The notes under the pieces are model-generated. The model was not told the origin of the DNA. It saw only the letters and a program-made list of their open reading frames with translations, and did not search any database. Shown piece by piece: positions 32,898-41,186 of a DNA stretch of 51,283 nucleotides. Source of the stretch: Dehalococcoidia bacterium (GTDB taxonomy: Bacteria; Chloroflexota; Dehalococcoidia; UBA3495); assembly GCA_030753265.1 (NCBI GenBank), contig JASMCQ010000060.1:1-51283 (forward strand), in the 5' to 3' direction. Made by a program: the position numbers and the translations under genes. Every line of letters begins with the position of its first letter. Position 1 is the stretch's first letter.

Positions 32898-35621
32898 TCA
32901 CCTGCCGCCCCGCCCGATGCCGCCGCCACCGCCGCCGCCGAAGCCGCCTCGTAGCTGGCGGAAGGCGGCGAAGGGGTCGCTGGCCGCCTGAGTCACCTCC
33001 ATGACCACCTGGTCTCCCTCGGCCAGCCCTTCGCGGACCGCCGTCCAGAAGTCGTCGCTGCTGCCCAGAACCACGGTCCGCTCCTGAATGCCGCTGCTGG
33101 TCATCACCCGGACCACCGGCGCTTCAAAGCTGCCGTAGAGGGCCTGCTGAGGCACGCGCAACACGTCGCTTTCCTGGCTGAGGATGATGTTGGCGACGGC
33201 GCTCAGCCCTTCCCGAATCTGCATCCCTTCGGGCACCTTCATCTGGACACGAATGGGATAGGTCACCACACCCTGCTGGTTCAGCGCGGCCGGGGCGATT
33301 TCAGAGATGATGCCCTCCAGGGTTTGGCCGGGGAAAGCGTCCATGGACACCACCGCCTGGGCCCCCACCTGGACCAACCGGACGTCGATCTCGTCCACGA
33401 TGCCGTCGACCTCCACGACGCTCGAATCGACGATCTCGAGGATTGGGGAGTTGCGGTTGACATCGTCCCCTTCCTCTACGTGTACCACGGAGATAAAGCC
33501 GTCCATGGGGGCTTTGAGGCTCGCGCCGTCCACCTGCCGTAGGGCCTCCGCCGCCGCCAGTCGAGCCGAGGCGATGACCGCCTCCTGAAGCGCCAAATTG
33601 GCGGGGTCCGGGCCTCGCAGCAGCTCCGCCAGGTCGTCTTCGGCCTGGGCGAGGGCGGCCTGAGCCGAATCTACCTGCTTCACCTTTAGCGCCAACTCCG
33701 CGGGGTCCGGGTCCTGCAGCAGCTCCGCCAAATCCTCTTCGGCCTGGCCCAAGGTTGCCCGCGCCAGGGATACCAGGGCTTCACTCACCGCCAATGTCAA
33801 AGGGTCGAGCCCGGCCTCCAATTCCGCCAGCTTATCTTCAACCTCCACCAGGTTGGCGGCGGTCAGGGCCACCTCGGCTTCCCTGGCGGCCAACTCCAGC
33901 GGGTCAATTCCCGCGCCGGCGGCCGGATTGCCCTCTCCCGTGGCCGTTCCGGCCCCGGCGCCAAATTCCGCCAGCGATTCTTCCGCGACCGCCAGCTTGG
34001 CGCTGGCCAGGTCCACCGCCGCGTCGCTCTGCTGGAGCCGCAGCGGGTCCAGGCCTTCTTCCAGCTTGGCCAGGTCCGCTTCGGCTTTCGCCAGAGTTGC
34101 TTGGGCCAGGTCCACCTCCGCCGCCGACTGCTGACGTTCTAGAGGGGCCGGCCCCTGCCCCAGCTGGGTAAGGTTCCCGCGGGCCTCGTCCAGATTGGAT
34201 TGGGCCAGCTCCACCGCCGCCTCCAGTTGCTGGCGTCGCAACGGGTCGGCTCCCTGCTCCAACACGGCCAAGTCTGCCCGGGCCTGTACCAGGTTGGATT
34301 GGGCCAGATCCAGTGCCGCCTCCAGTTGCTCCACCTGGGCGACGGTTTCTTGAGCGTCATCAAGTTCGACCTGGCGGAGGTCCACCAAGGTCTGCGCCGG
34401 GGCGATATGAACCGCCAGACCCGCTAAACCTGCTTGCTCCGAGAGGATCAGAGAGGCAAGCTCGTCCTGGGCTTCATGGAGAAGGGCCGCGGCGTCGATC
34501 TTGGCCTGCCGAGCCGTGTCCAGCCAGCCGGAGTTGGTCTGCTCGTAGCTGTCCAGGGACGACTGGGCTTGCACCAGGGAAAGCTCGGAGTTGGCCTTGG
34601 TTTGAATTGCCTGGACCAGCTGCTGTTCGTGATCCGTGGCGAAGTCGTTCACGGCTTCCCTGGCCTGCTCCAACGCCAGTTCGGCGTCGGCCTCGGCCTG
34701 GCGCTCCAGGACCAGCTCCTGGCTGTAATCCGTCGAGAGGCCGGCCAGGGCATCTTGAGCTTGCTCCAGGGCCAGCTCGGCGTCGGCCTTGGTTTGGCGT
34801 GCCTGGATAAGCTCCTGTGTGTGATCCGTCGAGAGGTCGGCCAGGGTGTCTTGCGCTTGCTCCAGGGCCAGCTTGGCGTCGGCCTTGGCCTGGCCTGCCT
34901 GGGCCAGTTGCTGGTCATAATCGGATGGGAAGGTGTCCAGAGCATCCTGGGCTTGCTCCAGGACCAGCTTGGCGTCGGCCCGGTCCCGTCGTGCCTGGAC
35001 CAGCTTCTGGCCGTGGTCTTGCTCCAGGCCGGCCAGCGCCTGTTCCGCATCCTGCAGGGACAGCCTGGCGTCGGCCACCACCCGTTCCTGGGTCTTGATG
35101 TCCTGCTCTGTTTGGGGCTCCCTGGCGTCGGCCAGGGCCTCGATGGTCTGTTCGTGCTGGAACTTGGCGTCGGCTACCATCTCCCGAGCCTGGGCTAGGA
35201 CCAGGGCTCCAGGATTTTTCATCTCGTCGAGCGCCTCTTCGGCATCTTGGAGTGCGACCCTTACCTGAGCTGCGGCCTGCTCCAGGGATGCCAGCGTGGT
35301 CTGGTCGAGCTTGGCCAACACCCGGCCTTCCGAGACCCGTTGGCCCTCCTTGGCCGGCACCTCTTCGATGGTGCCCTGGGAGCCGAAAGTGAGCGTCTCC
35401 CGGTTGGGGAAGGTCAGGTTGCCGTTGGTCGAGACCTGGTTCACCAGGTCGCCGTACTGTACCGGTATGAGTTGCTGGCCCTCACCCAGGTCTTTCGAGC
35501 CCGAGCTGCCGGCCCGGTCGTAGACGCCGTAGGTGGCGCTGGCCGCTCCCAAAAGAACGAAAGCCAGCACGATGATCTGCCAAACGTTCAGCTGTTTGAA
35601 CACGTTCAGTAGTGCGACCAC
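32898..35621 (-). CDS. MacA/HlyD-like periplasmic adaptor with giant coiled coil
   Basis: A 907-residue membrane fusion protein, more than twice the usual 370-450. One N-terminal helix (IIVLAFVLLGAASATYGVY) anchors it. The first half of the biotinyl-lipoyl domain is at about 65-110 (GTIEEVPAKEGQRVSEGRVLAKL). An unbroken helical coiled-coil region spans about 110-730 with repeated LALEQAQD and LALDLAQSNL units. The second half-motif (LKAPMDGFISVVHVEEGDDV) and beta-barrel follow to about 880, with a Gly-rich end. The start is GTG 35621, 27 bases after the histidine kinase stop. It should link the permease to the outer envelope. Confidence 0.9.
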   Translation of the reverse strand: MVALLNVFKQLNVWQIIVLAFVLLGAASATYGVYDRAGSSGSKDLGEGQQLIPVQYGDLVNQVSTNGNLTFPNRETLTFGSQGTIEEVPAKEGQRVSEGRVLAKLDQTTLASLEQAAAQVRVALQDAEEALDEMKNPGALVLAQAREMVADAKFQHEQTIEALADAREPQTEQDIKTQERVVADARLSLQDAEQALAGLEQDHGQKLVQARRDRADAKLVLEQAQDALDTFPSDYDQQLAQAGQAKADAKLALEQAQDTLADLSTDHTQELIQARQTKADAELALEQAQDALAGLSTDYSQELVLERQAEADAELALEQAREAVNDFATDHEQQLVQAIQTKANSELSLVQAQSSLDSYEQTNSGWLDTARQAKIDAAALLHEAQDELASLILSEQAGLAGLAVHIAPAQTLVDLRQVELDDAQETVAQVEQLEAALDLAQSNLVQARADLAVLEQGADPLRRQQLEAAVELAQSNLDEARGNLTQLGQGPAPLERQQSAAEVDLAQATLAKAEADLAKLEEGLDPLRLQQSDAAVDLASAKLAVAEESLAEFGAGAGTATGEGNPAAGAGIDPLELAAREAEVALTAANLVEVEDKLAELEAGLDPLTLAVSEALVSLARATLGQAEEDLAELLQDPDPAELALKVKQVDSAQAALAQAEDDLAELLRGPDPANLALQEAVIASARLAAAEALRQVDGASLKAPMDGFISVVHVEEGDDVNRNSPILEIVDSSVVEVDGIVDEIDVRLVQVGAQAVVSMDAFPGQTLEGIISEIAPAALNQQGVVTYPIRVQMKVPEGMQIREGLSAVANIILSQESDVLRVPQQALYGSFEAPVVRVMTSSGIQERTVVLGSSDDFWTAVREGLAEGDQVVMEVTQAASDPFAAFRQLRGGFGGGGGGGIGRGGR

Positions 35622-35648
35622 GGTCAGTTGACCCCTTTTCTCGTTTGA

Positions 35649-37040
35649 CTACCGGACATCCGGCTCTGCCGATGGGTGGGCGATTGGCAGCTCGAAAACA
35701 AACCGGCTTCCCTGACCCTTGACGCTCTCCGCGCCGATGGCGCCCCCGTGGGCCTCCACCAGCTGCTTGGCAATGGTTAGCCCAAGGCCGGCGCCTCCGG
35801 TGCTCCGGGTCCGGGAGCGGTCCACGCGGTAGAAGCGCTCGAAAACCAGGGGCAGGTCTTCCGGGTTCAGGCCCTCCCCGGTGTCGGCCACGGTGATCCT
35901 GGCCGCGGCCCGGCTTTCCGGCGCCGTCATCTCCGCCGACACCGTTACCCGGCCGCCCTCCGGGGTGTGGACGATAGCGTTCTCCACCAGGTTGGCCACC
36001 ACCTGGGCGATCCGGGTCCGGTCCATCTGCACCAGGGGAAGCCGGGGAGGGATCTCCAGGGAGAGGGCGACCCCCTTGGCCTCGGCTCGGGGACGGAACG
36101 GCTCCACCGCCCGCCGGAGCACGTCTTCCAGGGAATCCGGTTGCAAGCTCAGGGTGAGGGCTCCCGCCTCCGCCAGGGCGAGGAGGCTCAGGTCTTCCAC
36201 CAGCCGGGTCAGGTGCAGTACCTGCTGGTAGATCGTATCCATGGTGGTGGTGTCGGGCTGGAGCAGCCCATCGTGCACGGCTTCCAGGTAGCCCTGGATA
36301 TTGGACAGAGGGGTCCTGAGTTCGTGGGCCACGTCGGCCATCAAGCTCCGGCGCTGCCCCTCCGCCCGCTCCAGGTCTTCGGCCATGGAGTTGAAGGTGT
36401 GGGCCAGCTGGCTGATTTCGTTCCGTCCCGTGGTGGACACGCGCTGCGAAAGGTCGCCCCGGCCCAGGCGCCGGGCTGCCGCGCTCAGGCCTCTGGCCGG
36501 AGCCAGCACCCGCCGGGACAGCAGCCCGACCAGCATTACCCCCGCGGCCCCTGCTGCCAGGCCGGTCCAGAGCAGTGACCGGTTCGTAGTGGAGACCAGC
36601 CGGGACAGAGGTGGCTCAGGGGCAATTTCCGGCCCGTCGCTGGGAGCCACCAAAATGGAGCCCACTCGCTCCCCGCGGCTGAGTACCGGGAAGAACCGGG
36701 TCCGGCGCTTGGGCCCGCCTTTGATGCTGCCGGCCGGATGGTGGGATTCCGCCACCATTTGACCCTGCAAGTCGCTGACCGCGATGTGCCACCCGTAGAG
36801 GGAGCCGGCCCGCTCCAGGACGGGCTGAATCCCCAACCACCCCTTGCGGGCGGCGTAGTAACGGGAGACGATGAGTTCAACACGGGCGGCTCTGGCCTCC
36901 TCAACCTCACGCTGGAACCGGTCCGTCTCCTGCTGCGCCGCGAATCCAACGTACCAACTGACGCCGCCCAAGGCTAGTGCCAGCACCAGGGCGAACCCCA
37001 ACACCAACCGGAATTGCAGGCTGAAAAACCATCTACTCAT
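35649..37040 (-). CDS. Sensor histidine kinase (two-component system 1)
   Basis: A 463-residue EnvZ/BaeS-type kinase. Helix 1 is at about 9-30 (FRLVLGFALVLALALGGVSW), with a periplasmic sensor of about 130 residues. Helix 2 (LLWTGLAAGAAGVMLVGLLS) is followed by a HAMP domain (SRRVLAPARGLSAAARRLGRGDL). The H-box is VAHELRTPLSNIQGY. N-box VVANLVENAIVHTPEGG, G1 DTGEGL, F-box FERFYRVD and G2 GAGLGLTIAKQLVEAHGG are all present. ATG 37040 overlaps the response regulator end by eight bases. It is immediately followed by the adaptor gene, so it probably governs the pump. Confidence 0.93.
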   Translation of the reverse strand: MSRWFFSLQFRLVLGFALVLALALGGVSWYVGFAAQQETDRFQREVEEARAARVELIVSRYYAARKGWLGIQPVLERAGSLYGWHIAVSDLQGQMVAESHHPAGSIKGGPKRRTRFFPVLSRGERVGSILVAPSDGPEIAPEPPLSRLVSTTNRSLLWTGLAAGAAGVMLVGLLSRRVLAPARGLSAAARRLGRGDLSQRVSTTGRNEISQLAHTFNSMAEDLERAEGQRRSLMADVAHELRTPLSNIQGYLEAVHDGLLQPDTTTMDTIYQQVLHLTRLVEDLSLLALAEAGALTLSLQPDSLEDVLRRAVEPFRPRAEAKGVALSLEIPPRLPLVQMDRTRIAQVVANLVENAIVHTPEGGRVTVSAEMTAPESRAAARITVADTGEGLNPEDLPLVFERFYRVDRSRTRSTGGAGLGLTIAKQLVEAHGGAIGAESVKGQGSRFVFELPIAHPSAEPDVR

Positions 37041-37722
37041 CGCCGAACCTGTAACCCACTCCATATACGGTGTGGATGTGCCGCCGGTTATCCATGACCG
37101 GCTCCAACTTCCGGCGCAGGCTGGAAACGTGGGTGTCGACGGTGCGGTCGAAGCCCTCGAATTCGTAGCCGAACACCCGGTCGATGATCTGGTCCCGGGT
37201 GAATACTCTCGCCGGCTCCCGGACCATCATGGCCAGTAGCCGGAACTCGGTGGGAGTCACCCCCACCCGCGTTTCGCCGACGTGGACCGACCGGTTGCGC
37301 AGGTCCACGGTCAGTCGGTTGTAAACCAACTGAGGTGGTCCCTGGCCAATGGGGTCGTTGGCGCTGCGGCGGAGCACGGCTTTGACCCGGGCGGCCAGCT
37401 CCCGCGGGCTGAAGGGCTTGGTCACGTAGTCATCGGCGCCCAGTTCCAACCCGGCGAGCCGGTCTGCTTCATCCACCCGGGCGGTGAGCATGATGATTGG
37501 AACGTCCGTCTCCTCCCGGAGGATGCGACCCACCTGCATTCCATCCAGCCGGGGCAGCATGAGGTCCAGAATCACCAAGTCCGGCTGCGCTTCCCTGGCG
37601 AGCCTCAGTCCCTCCAGCCCGTCCGGCGCCGACAGCACGGTGTACCCGTCCCGGCGCAGGTAAAGGCTCACCAACTCCACCGTCTCAGGGTCGTCTTCCA
37701 CGATGAGGACTGTATTGTCCAC
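37033..37722 (-). CDS. OmpR-family response regulator (two-component system 1)
   Basis: A 229-residue regulator with a receiver domain (acid pocket EDD at 9-11, phospho-acceptor Asp53 in ILDLMLPRLDG, Thr in MLTARV, Lys in VTKPFSP). A winged-helix DNA-binding domain ends with DTHVSSLRRKLEP and HTVYGVGYRFG. GTG 37722 has GGAGA four bases upstream and begins the canonical DNTVLIVEDD. The upstream part of a longer ORF looks non-coding. It is first in the series regulator, kinase, adaptor, ATPase, permease. Confidence 0.94.
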   Translation of the reverse strand: MDNTVLIVEDDPETVELVSLYLRRDGYTVLSAPDGLEGLRLAREAQPDLVILDLMLPRLDGMQVGRILREETDVPIIMLTARVDEADRLAGLELGADDYVTKPFSPRELAARVKAVLRRSANDPIGQGPPQLVYNRLTVDLRNRSVHVGETRVGVTPTEFRLLAMMVREPARVFTRDQIIDRVFGYEFEGFDRTVDTHVSSLRRKLEPVMDNRRHIHTVYGVGYRFGDE

Positions 37723-37866
37723 AGGTTCTCCGCGAATCGGGCTCACCGGGTTCCACCCCCATTTTACAGGAGTCCGGGGGCAGCAGGATGCCGGACCAAA
37801 TCTATTACCGGAAGGGGTCAAGCCCCTTCCAGCATTGAAGATCCGGCGCTGGGTGTAAATCGCTAG

Positions 37867-38346
37867 CTAATAAGCGAGCAAGGGGTCTGCCGGCAAGCTG
37901 CTTCCGGAGTAGCTTTGCCCCGTCCCCTCTTCCGGCGCGGGATGAGAGAACTTGAACCCCTTGAAGAAATGGTGACCGGGCATCCGGCCGCCGAACCCAC
38001 CGTGCCTGCCGTGTCCGCGGGATTGGAACTTGGGCATCACCCCGTCGGGCCTGGCTTCGAACCACTCGGATTTCTCATCTGCTTGTTCCTGGGTGATCCT
38101 GCCTTGCTCCACCATGCGGTCCAGCTTCATCTGAAAGCGCTCTTCTTGGGCTTCTCCTTTCGCTTGGGTCATAGCGTCCTGAACCTGGCCTTCATCCAGG
38201 CCCAGGATTGCCGCCAGGCGGCTGGCGAAGGTCTTGGCCCCCGAGGAGCCATCCTCGCCGTCCCCTTGGGCCATCACCGCCCCAGCGCCGAGGGCCAGAG
38301 CCATCAAACCCACTAATAGGGGGGCGAACAACCACCGTTTCCTCAT
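37867..38346 (-). CDS. Small secreted Spy/CpxP-like His-rich protein
   Basis: A 159-residue exported protein with signal peptide MRKRWLFAPLLVGLMALALGA, cleaved near AVMAQ. The mature part has a helical region (FASRLAAILGLDEGQVQDAM, then MVEQGRITQEQADEKSEW) with the LTxxQ-like motif ITQEQ seen in small envelope stress proteins. A C-terminal Gly/His/Phe-rich tail (RGHGRHGGFGG, GHHFFKGFKF) could bind metal. AGGAGG lies eight bases before ATG 38346. It lies between two two-component systems on the same strand, like CpxP and Spy near CpxAR/BaeSR. That comparison is inference. Confidence 0.7.
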   Translation of the reverse strand: MRKRWLFAPLLVGLMALALGAGAVMAQGDGEDGSSGAKTFASRLAAILGLDEGQVQDAMTQAKGEAQEERFQMKLDRMVEQGRITQEQADEKSEWFEARPDGVMPKFQSRGHGRHGGFGGRMPGHHFFKGFKFSHPAPEEGTGQSYSGSSLPADPLLAY

Positions 38347-38406
38347 CTTAGCCACCTCCTCTCCTTTCCGATCAATATCTGGTTCATCGATTTCATGGAT
38401 TCGCCT

Positions 38407-38418
38407 ACGAGTACTCGT
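38407..38418. promoter_or_regulatory. Candidate operator palindrome
   Basis: ACGAGTACTCGT is a perfect 12-base palindrome about 60 bases upstream of ATG 38346. It may bind a dimeric regulator of the small His-rich protein gene. A palindrome of this size also arises by chance in a 51-kb window at a low rate. Confidence 0.25.
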
Positions 38419-38731
38419 TGGGTATTATTCTGACACCATAGTGTGAAGGAATTTTGAAGACCGGCGGCGAGATTTCGCCGAGTTCCAGCATGATCGCAAT
38501 GGCAAAACCCTGGCGTCTAGAATCCCGAACCTGGCTGGGCGTGGAACGTTGCCGTTCAAAAGGGCTGGGAAAGGCTAATCTCAGAGGGAAACCCCATTGG
38601 GCCGGGCATGGAGGCAGCAAGTCTTGAAGGCATGGCGCCCGGCATTTGGCAGGCGCAGATACGGGGAGGGAGAGGAACGGTGAGCTTGATTGGGTTATCC
38701 GGGGACGGTGGGGGGCGGCCCGCTTCCCCCG

Positions 38732-40097
38732 CTAACCTAGGGCCACGCCGTTCCGGGGAAGGCGGACCATGAATTCGGTGCCTTGGCCCGGCTCACTGCG
38801 GGCCTCAATGTTGCCCCCGTGGGCCTCAACCAGCCGCCGGGCGATGGTCAAGCCGAGTCCGACGCCTCCGGTGGCCCGGGACCTCGACTTGTCGACCCGG
38901 TAGAAGCGCTCGAAGATGTAGGGCAGGTCCCTCTCTGGAATGCCCGGGCCGGTATCCCGGACCGCCAGCTGAATCACCGGGCCGTGCTCCCAGGCCAGGA
39001 GCGAAACCTGGCCGCCGGGGGGGGGTGTACTCCACCGCGTTCACCAGCAGGTTGCGCAGGACCTGGCTGATCCGCTCCGGGTCTGCCTGTAACGGAAGCT
39101 CGGCCGGCACGTCTACCCGGAGGGTTATCTGCCTGGCTTGGGCCCTCTGTTGCACGGCGGCCAGGGCCCGCTGGGCGATGCCGCCCAGTTCACAGGATTG
39201 CCACAGGAAGGGCAAGTGCCCCGACTCAGCCAGGGCCAGGTCTTGAAGGTCGTCTATCAGCCGGGCCAGCAATATAACCTCGTCATGCATCGGAGCCAGG
39301 GTGGTGGTGTCGGGCGTCATGACCCCATCGGCGATGCCTTCGATGTAACCCTGGATGTTGGTGACCGGGGTGCGTAGCTCGTGAGCCAGGTCGGCCACCA
39401 AGTTGCGGCGTAACTCTTCGGTGCTGGAAAGTTCCTCGATCATCGAGTTGAAGATGCGGGACAACTCCCCCACTTCATCTCGAGATTTGACCTCGGCCCG
39501 GACCGAAAAATCACGCTGGGCTACCGATTGGGCCACCTTCGCCAAGGACTCCACCGGCGCCACAACGCGCCGGGACAGGAAGAAGGTCAACACCATGGCC
39601 ACCGCCGCCGCTAGCAGTCCGCTGAGGATCAGGAGCACGTTCAGGGAGGGGCCGGAGGACTCCAGGCCGCTTTTTACCGCCGACCTGGCCCCAGGGGGAA
39701 GGTTGGGATCGATGATCAGAGTTCCGAGCCGGCCCTCCGGCCCAAACACCGGAGTCGTTGACCGGCTGCGCGGGTCGAGTTCCAAACGCCGGCCGAGCAG
39801 CTTGCCCCGGTTGTCGGCGATTACGACGCCCTCCAGATCGGTCAGCAGAATGCTCCGCTGGTACAAAGCTCCGGCATCATCCACCAATTGTTGCGCTTGC
39901 GTCCAGTCCCGTGTCGAGAAATACCGGGAGGCCAGGACGTCGGCCAGTTGCTGACTGCGCACGGCATCGTCGCGTCCCTGGACGCGCTCGATCTCCGCAT
40001 TGGCGGCCTGATTGGCGAAAAACGCGGTCATGCCCACGGTCACCAGGATTACGGCGACCATGCTCAGCAGTAGTTGCCAGCGCAGCCCGTAGATCAA
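38732..40097 (-). pseudogene. Sensor histidine kinase (two-component system 2), frameshifted
   Basis: An EnvZ/BaeS-type kinase split by a frameshift. The first part has a transmembrane helix (LLLSMVAVILVTVGM), a periplasmic sensor, a second helix, HAMP, H-box LAHELRTPVTNIQGY and N-box LLVNAVEYTPP. There the frame breaks at nine consecutive C bases on the minus strand (39017-39025). Dropping one C restores GGQVSLLAW, then DTGPGIPERDL, FERFYRVDKSRSR and GVGLGLTIARRL to the stop at 38732. Without repair the kinase loses its ATP-binding G boxes. The start TTG 40097 overlaps the regulator stop (TTGA). It is either a sequencing indel or a switchable gene. Confidence 0.85.
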
Positions 40098-40795
40098 GGC
40101 ATGTCACCCAGCTTGTAGCCCCTGCCGTAGACCGTGATGATGTACTTTTGACGGTTGGGGCCGGACTCGATCTTCCGCCGCAGGTTCAGAATGTGCACGT
40201 CGATGGTCCGTTCCAATCCTTCGTAATCGTAGCCCAGGGCTTTCTCAACGAGCTGAGATCTGGTGAAGAGGTGGCCAGGGTCCTGCATCAGGACCTGTAG
40301 CACGCTGAACTCGGTGGGTGTCAGGTGCACCTCCCGGCCTTGGGCGGTGACGTTTTGCGCCCGGCTGTTCAGCGTCAGGTCCCGGTACGTGAGGGGCCCC
40401 GAGCTTCGCGGTAAGGTCTCATCGGAGGTGCGGCGGAGAACGGAGCGGACCCGAGCCACCAGCTCCCGGGGGCTAAAGGGCTTCGTAACATAATCGTCGG
40501 CGCCAAGGTCCAGGCCGGCCAGCTTGTCTTGCTCGGTGGTCAAGGCGGTCAGAATGATGATGGGCACGGACGAATACGCCCGCAGGGCACGGCAAACGGT
40601 CAGCCCGTTCAGCCCGGGCAGCAGCAGGTCCAGCACCACCAGGTCCGGAGCATCGCGCCGGGCGGCTTCCAGCCCCTCCTCGCCGTCATGGGCCAGAGTT
40701 ACTGCGTAGCTGTCTTTCTCTAGGTAGGCTTTGATAATGCTGGCTGTCTTTTGGTCGTCCTCCACGACGAGCACCCGCTGACGCGAGGCAAGCAT
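40094..40795 (-). CDS. OmpR-family response regulator (two-component system 2)
   Basis: A 233-residue regulator. The receiver has EDD at 12-14, phospho-acceptor Asp56 in VVLDLLLPGLNG, Thr in ILTALT and Lys in VTKPFSP. The winged-helix domain ends with DVHILNLRRKIE and TVYGRGYKLG. GGAGGT lies four bases before ATG 40795. It is related to the regulator at 37033-37722, so the two systems probably arose by duplication. It overlaps the kinase gene at a TTGA junction. Confidence 0.94.
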   Translation of the reverse strand: MLASRQRVLVVEDDQKTASIIKAYLEKDSYAVTLAHDGEEGLEAARRDAPDLVVLDLLLPGLNGLTVCRALRAYSSVPIIILTALTTEQDKLAGLDLGADDYVTKPFSPRELVARVRSVLRRTSDETLPRSSGPLTYRDLTLNSRAQNVTAQGREVHLTPTEFSVLQVLMQDPGHLFTRSQLVEKALGYDYEGLERTIDVHILNLRRKIESGPNRQKYIITVYGRGYKLGDMP

Positions 40796-41183
40796 AGGCA
40801 CCTCCAAACCGTGAATCCTGGCCGGTGTTGATGCACGGTCATACTTAAAGCTAGAGCCGGGCAGCGCTAAGTAATAGGGGGTAGCCCCTAATTCCCACCG
40901 GAGGAAGCTCCCCGAATCGCCCGATGACCTCCGGGATCCTCGACGATGGTTCGCCCCGGCGCGACCCGGCGTAGGGGTTCTCAGCCCGGCTGGGCCGGTT
41001 CGAGGTTATGGGTGACGGCAAACTCAACCGGAAAGGGGTGAACGGTTCATGCGCAGCCCATCAGGGATCAGGCGCGGCTCGGGGCTTGAGGAGAGGACGA
41101 GTACCTGGTTCTAGTCGAAGTAGCGGATAGGGCGGTGACGATGGTGATGCCGTAGGGACCTGGTCCTGAAGAGAACCAGGTCC
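40796..41183. other. Intergenic region upstream of two-component system 2
   Basis: About 390 bases between the loader gene stop and the second response regulator. It contains the hairpin at 41153-41186 and must hold the promoter of the regulator operon. On the minus strand TTTAAGTATGAC near 40850 is AT-rich enough for a -10 region, but no clear match was found. No ORF is supported. Confidence 0.5.
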
Positions 41184-41186
41184 CTA
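41153..41186 (-). terminator. 12-bp hairpin at the end of the replication operon
   Basis: TAGGGACCTGGT (41153-41164) and ACCAGGTCCCTA (41175-41186) pair perfectly around a ten-base loop. The stop codon of the loader gene (41184-41186) forms the start of the stem. There is no T tract, so it may stabilise the mRNA end rather than end transcription by itself. Confidence 0.5.

Noticed and set aside
34300..35200. Long + strand ORFs antisense to the adaptor gene
   Set aside because: They mirror the repetitive coiled-coil coding sequence, and no start signal or domain supports them.
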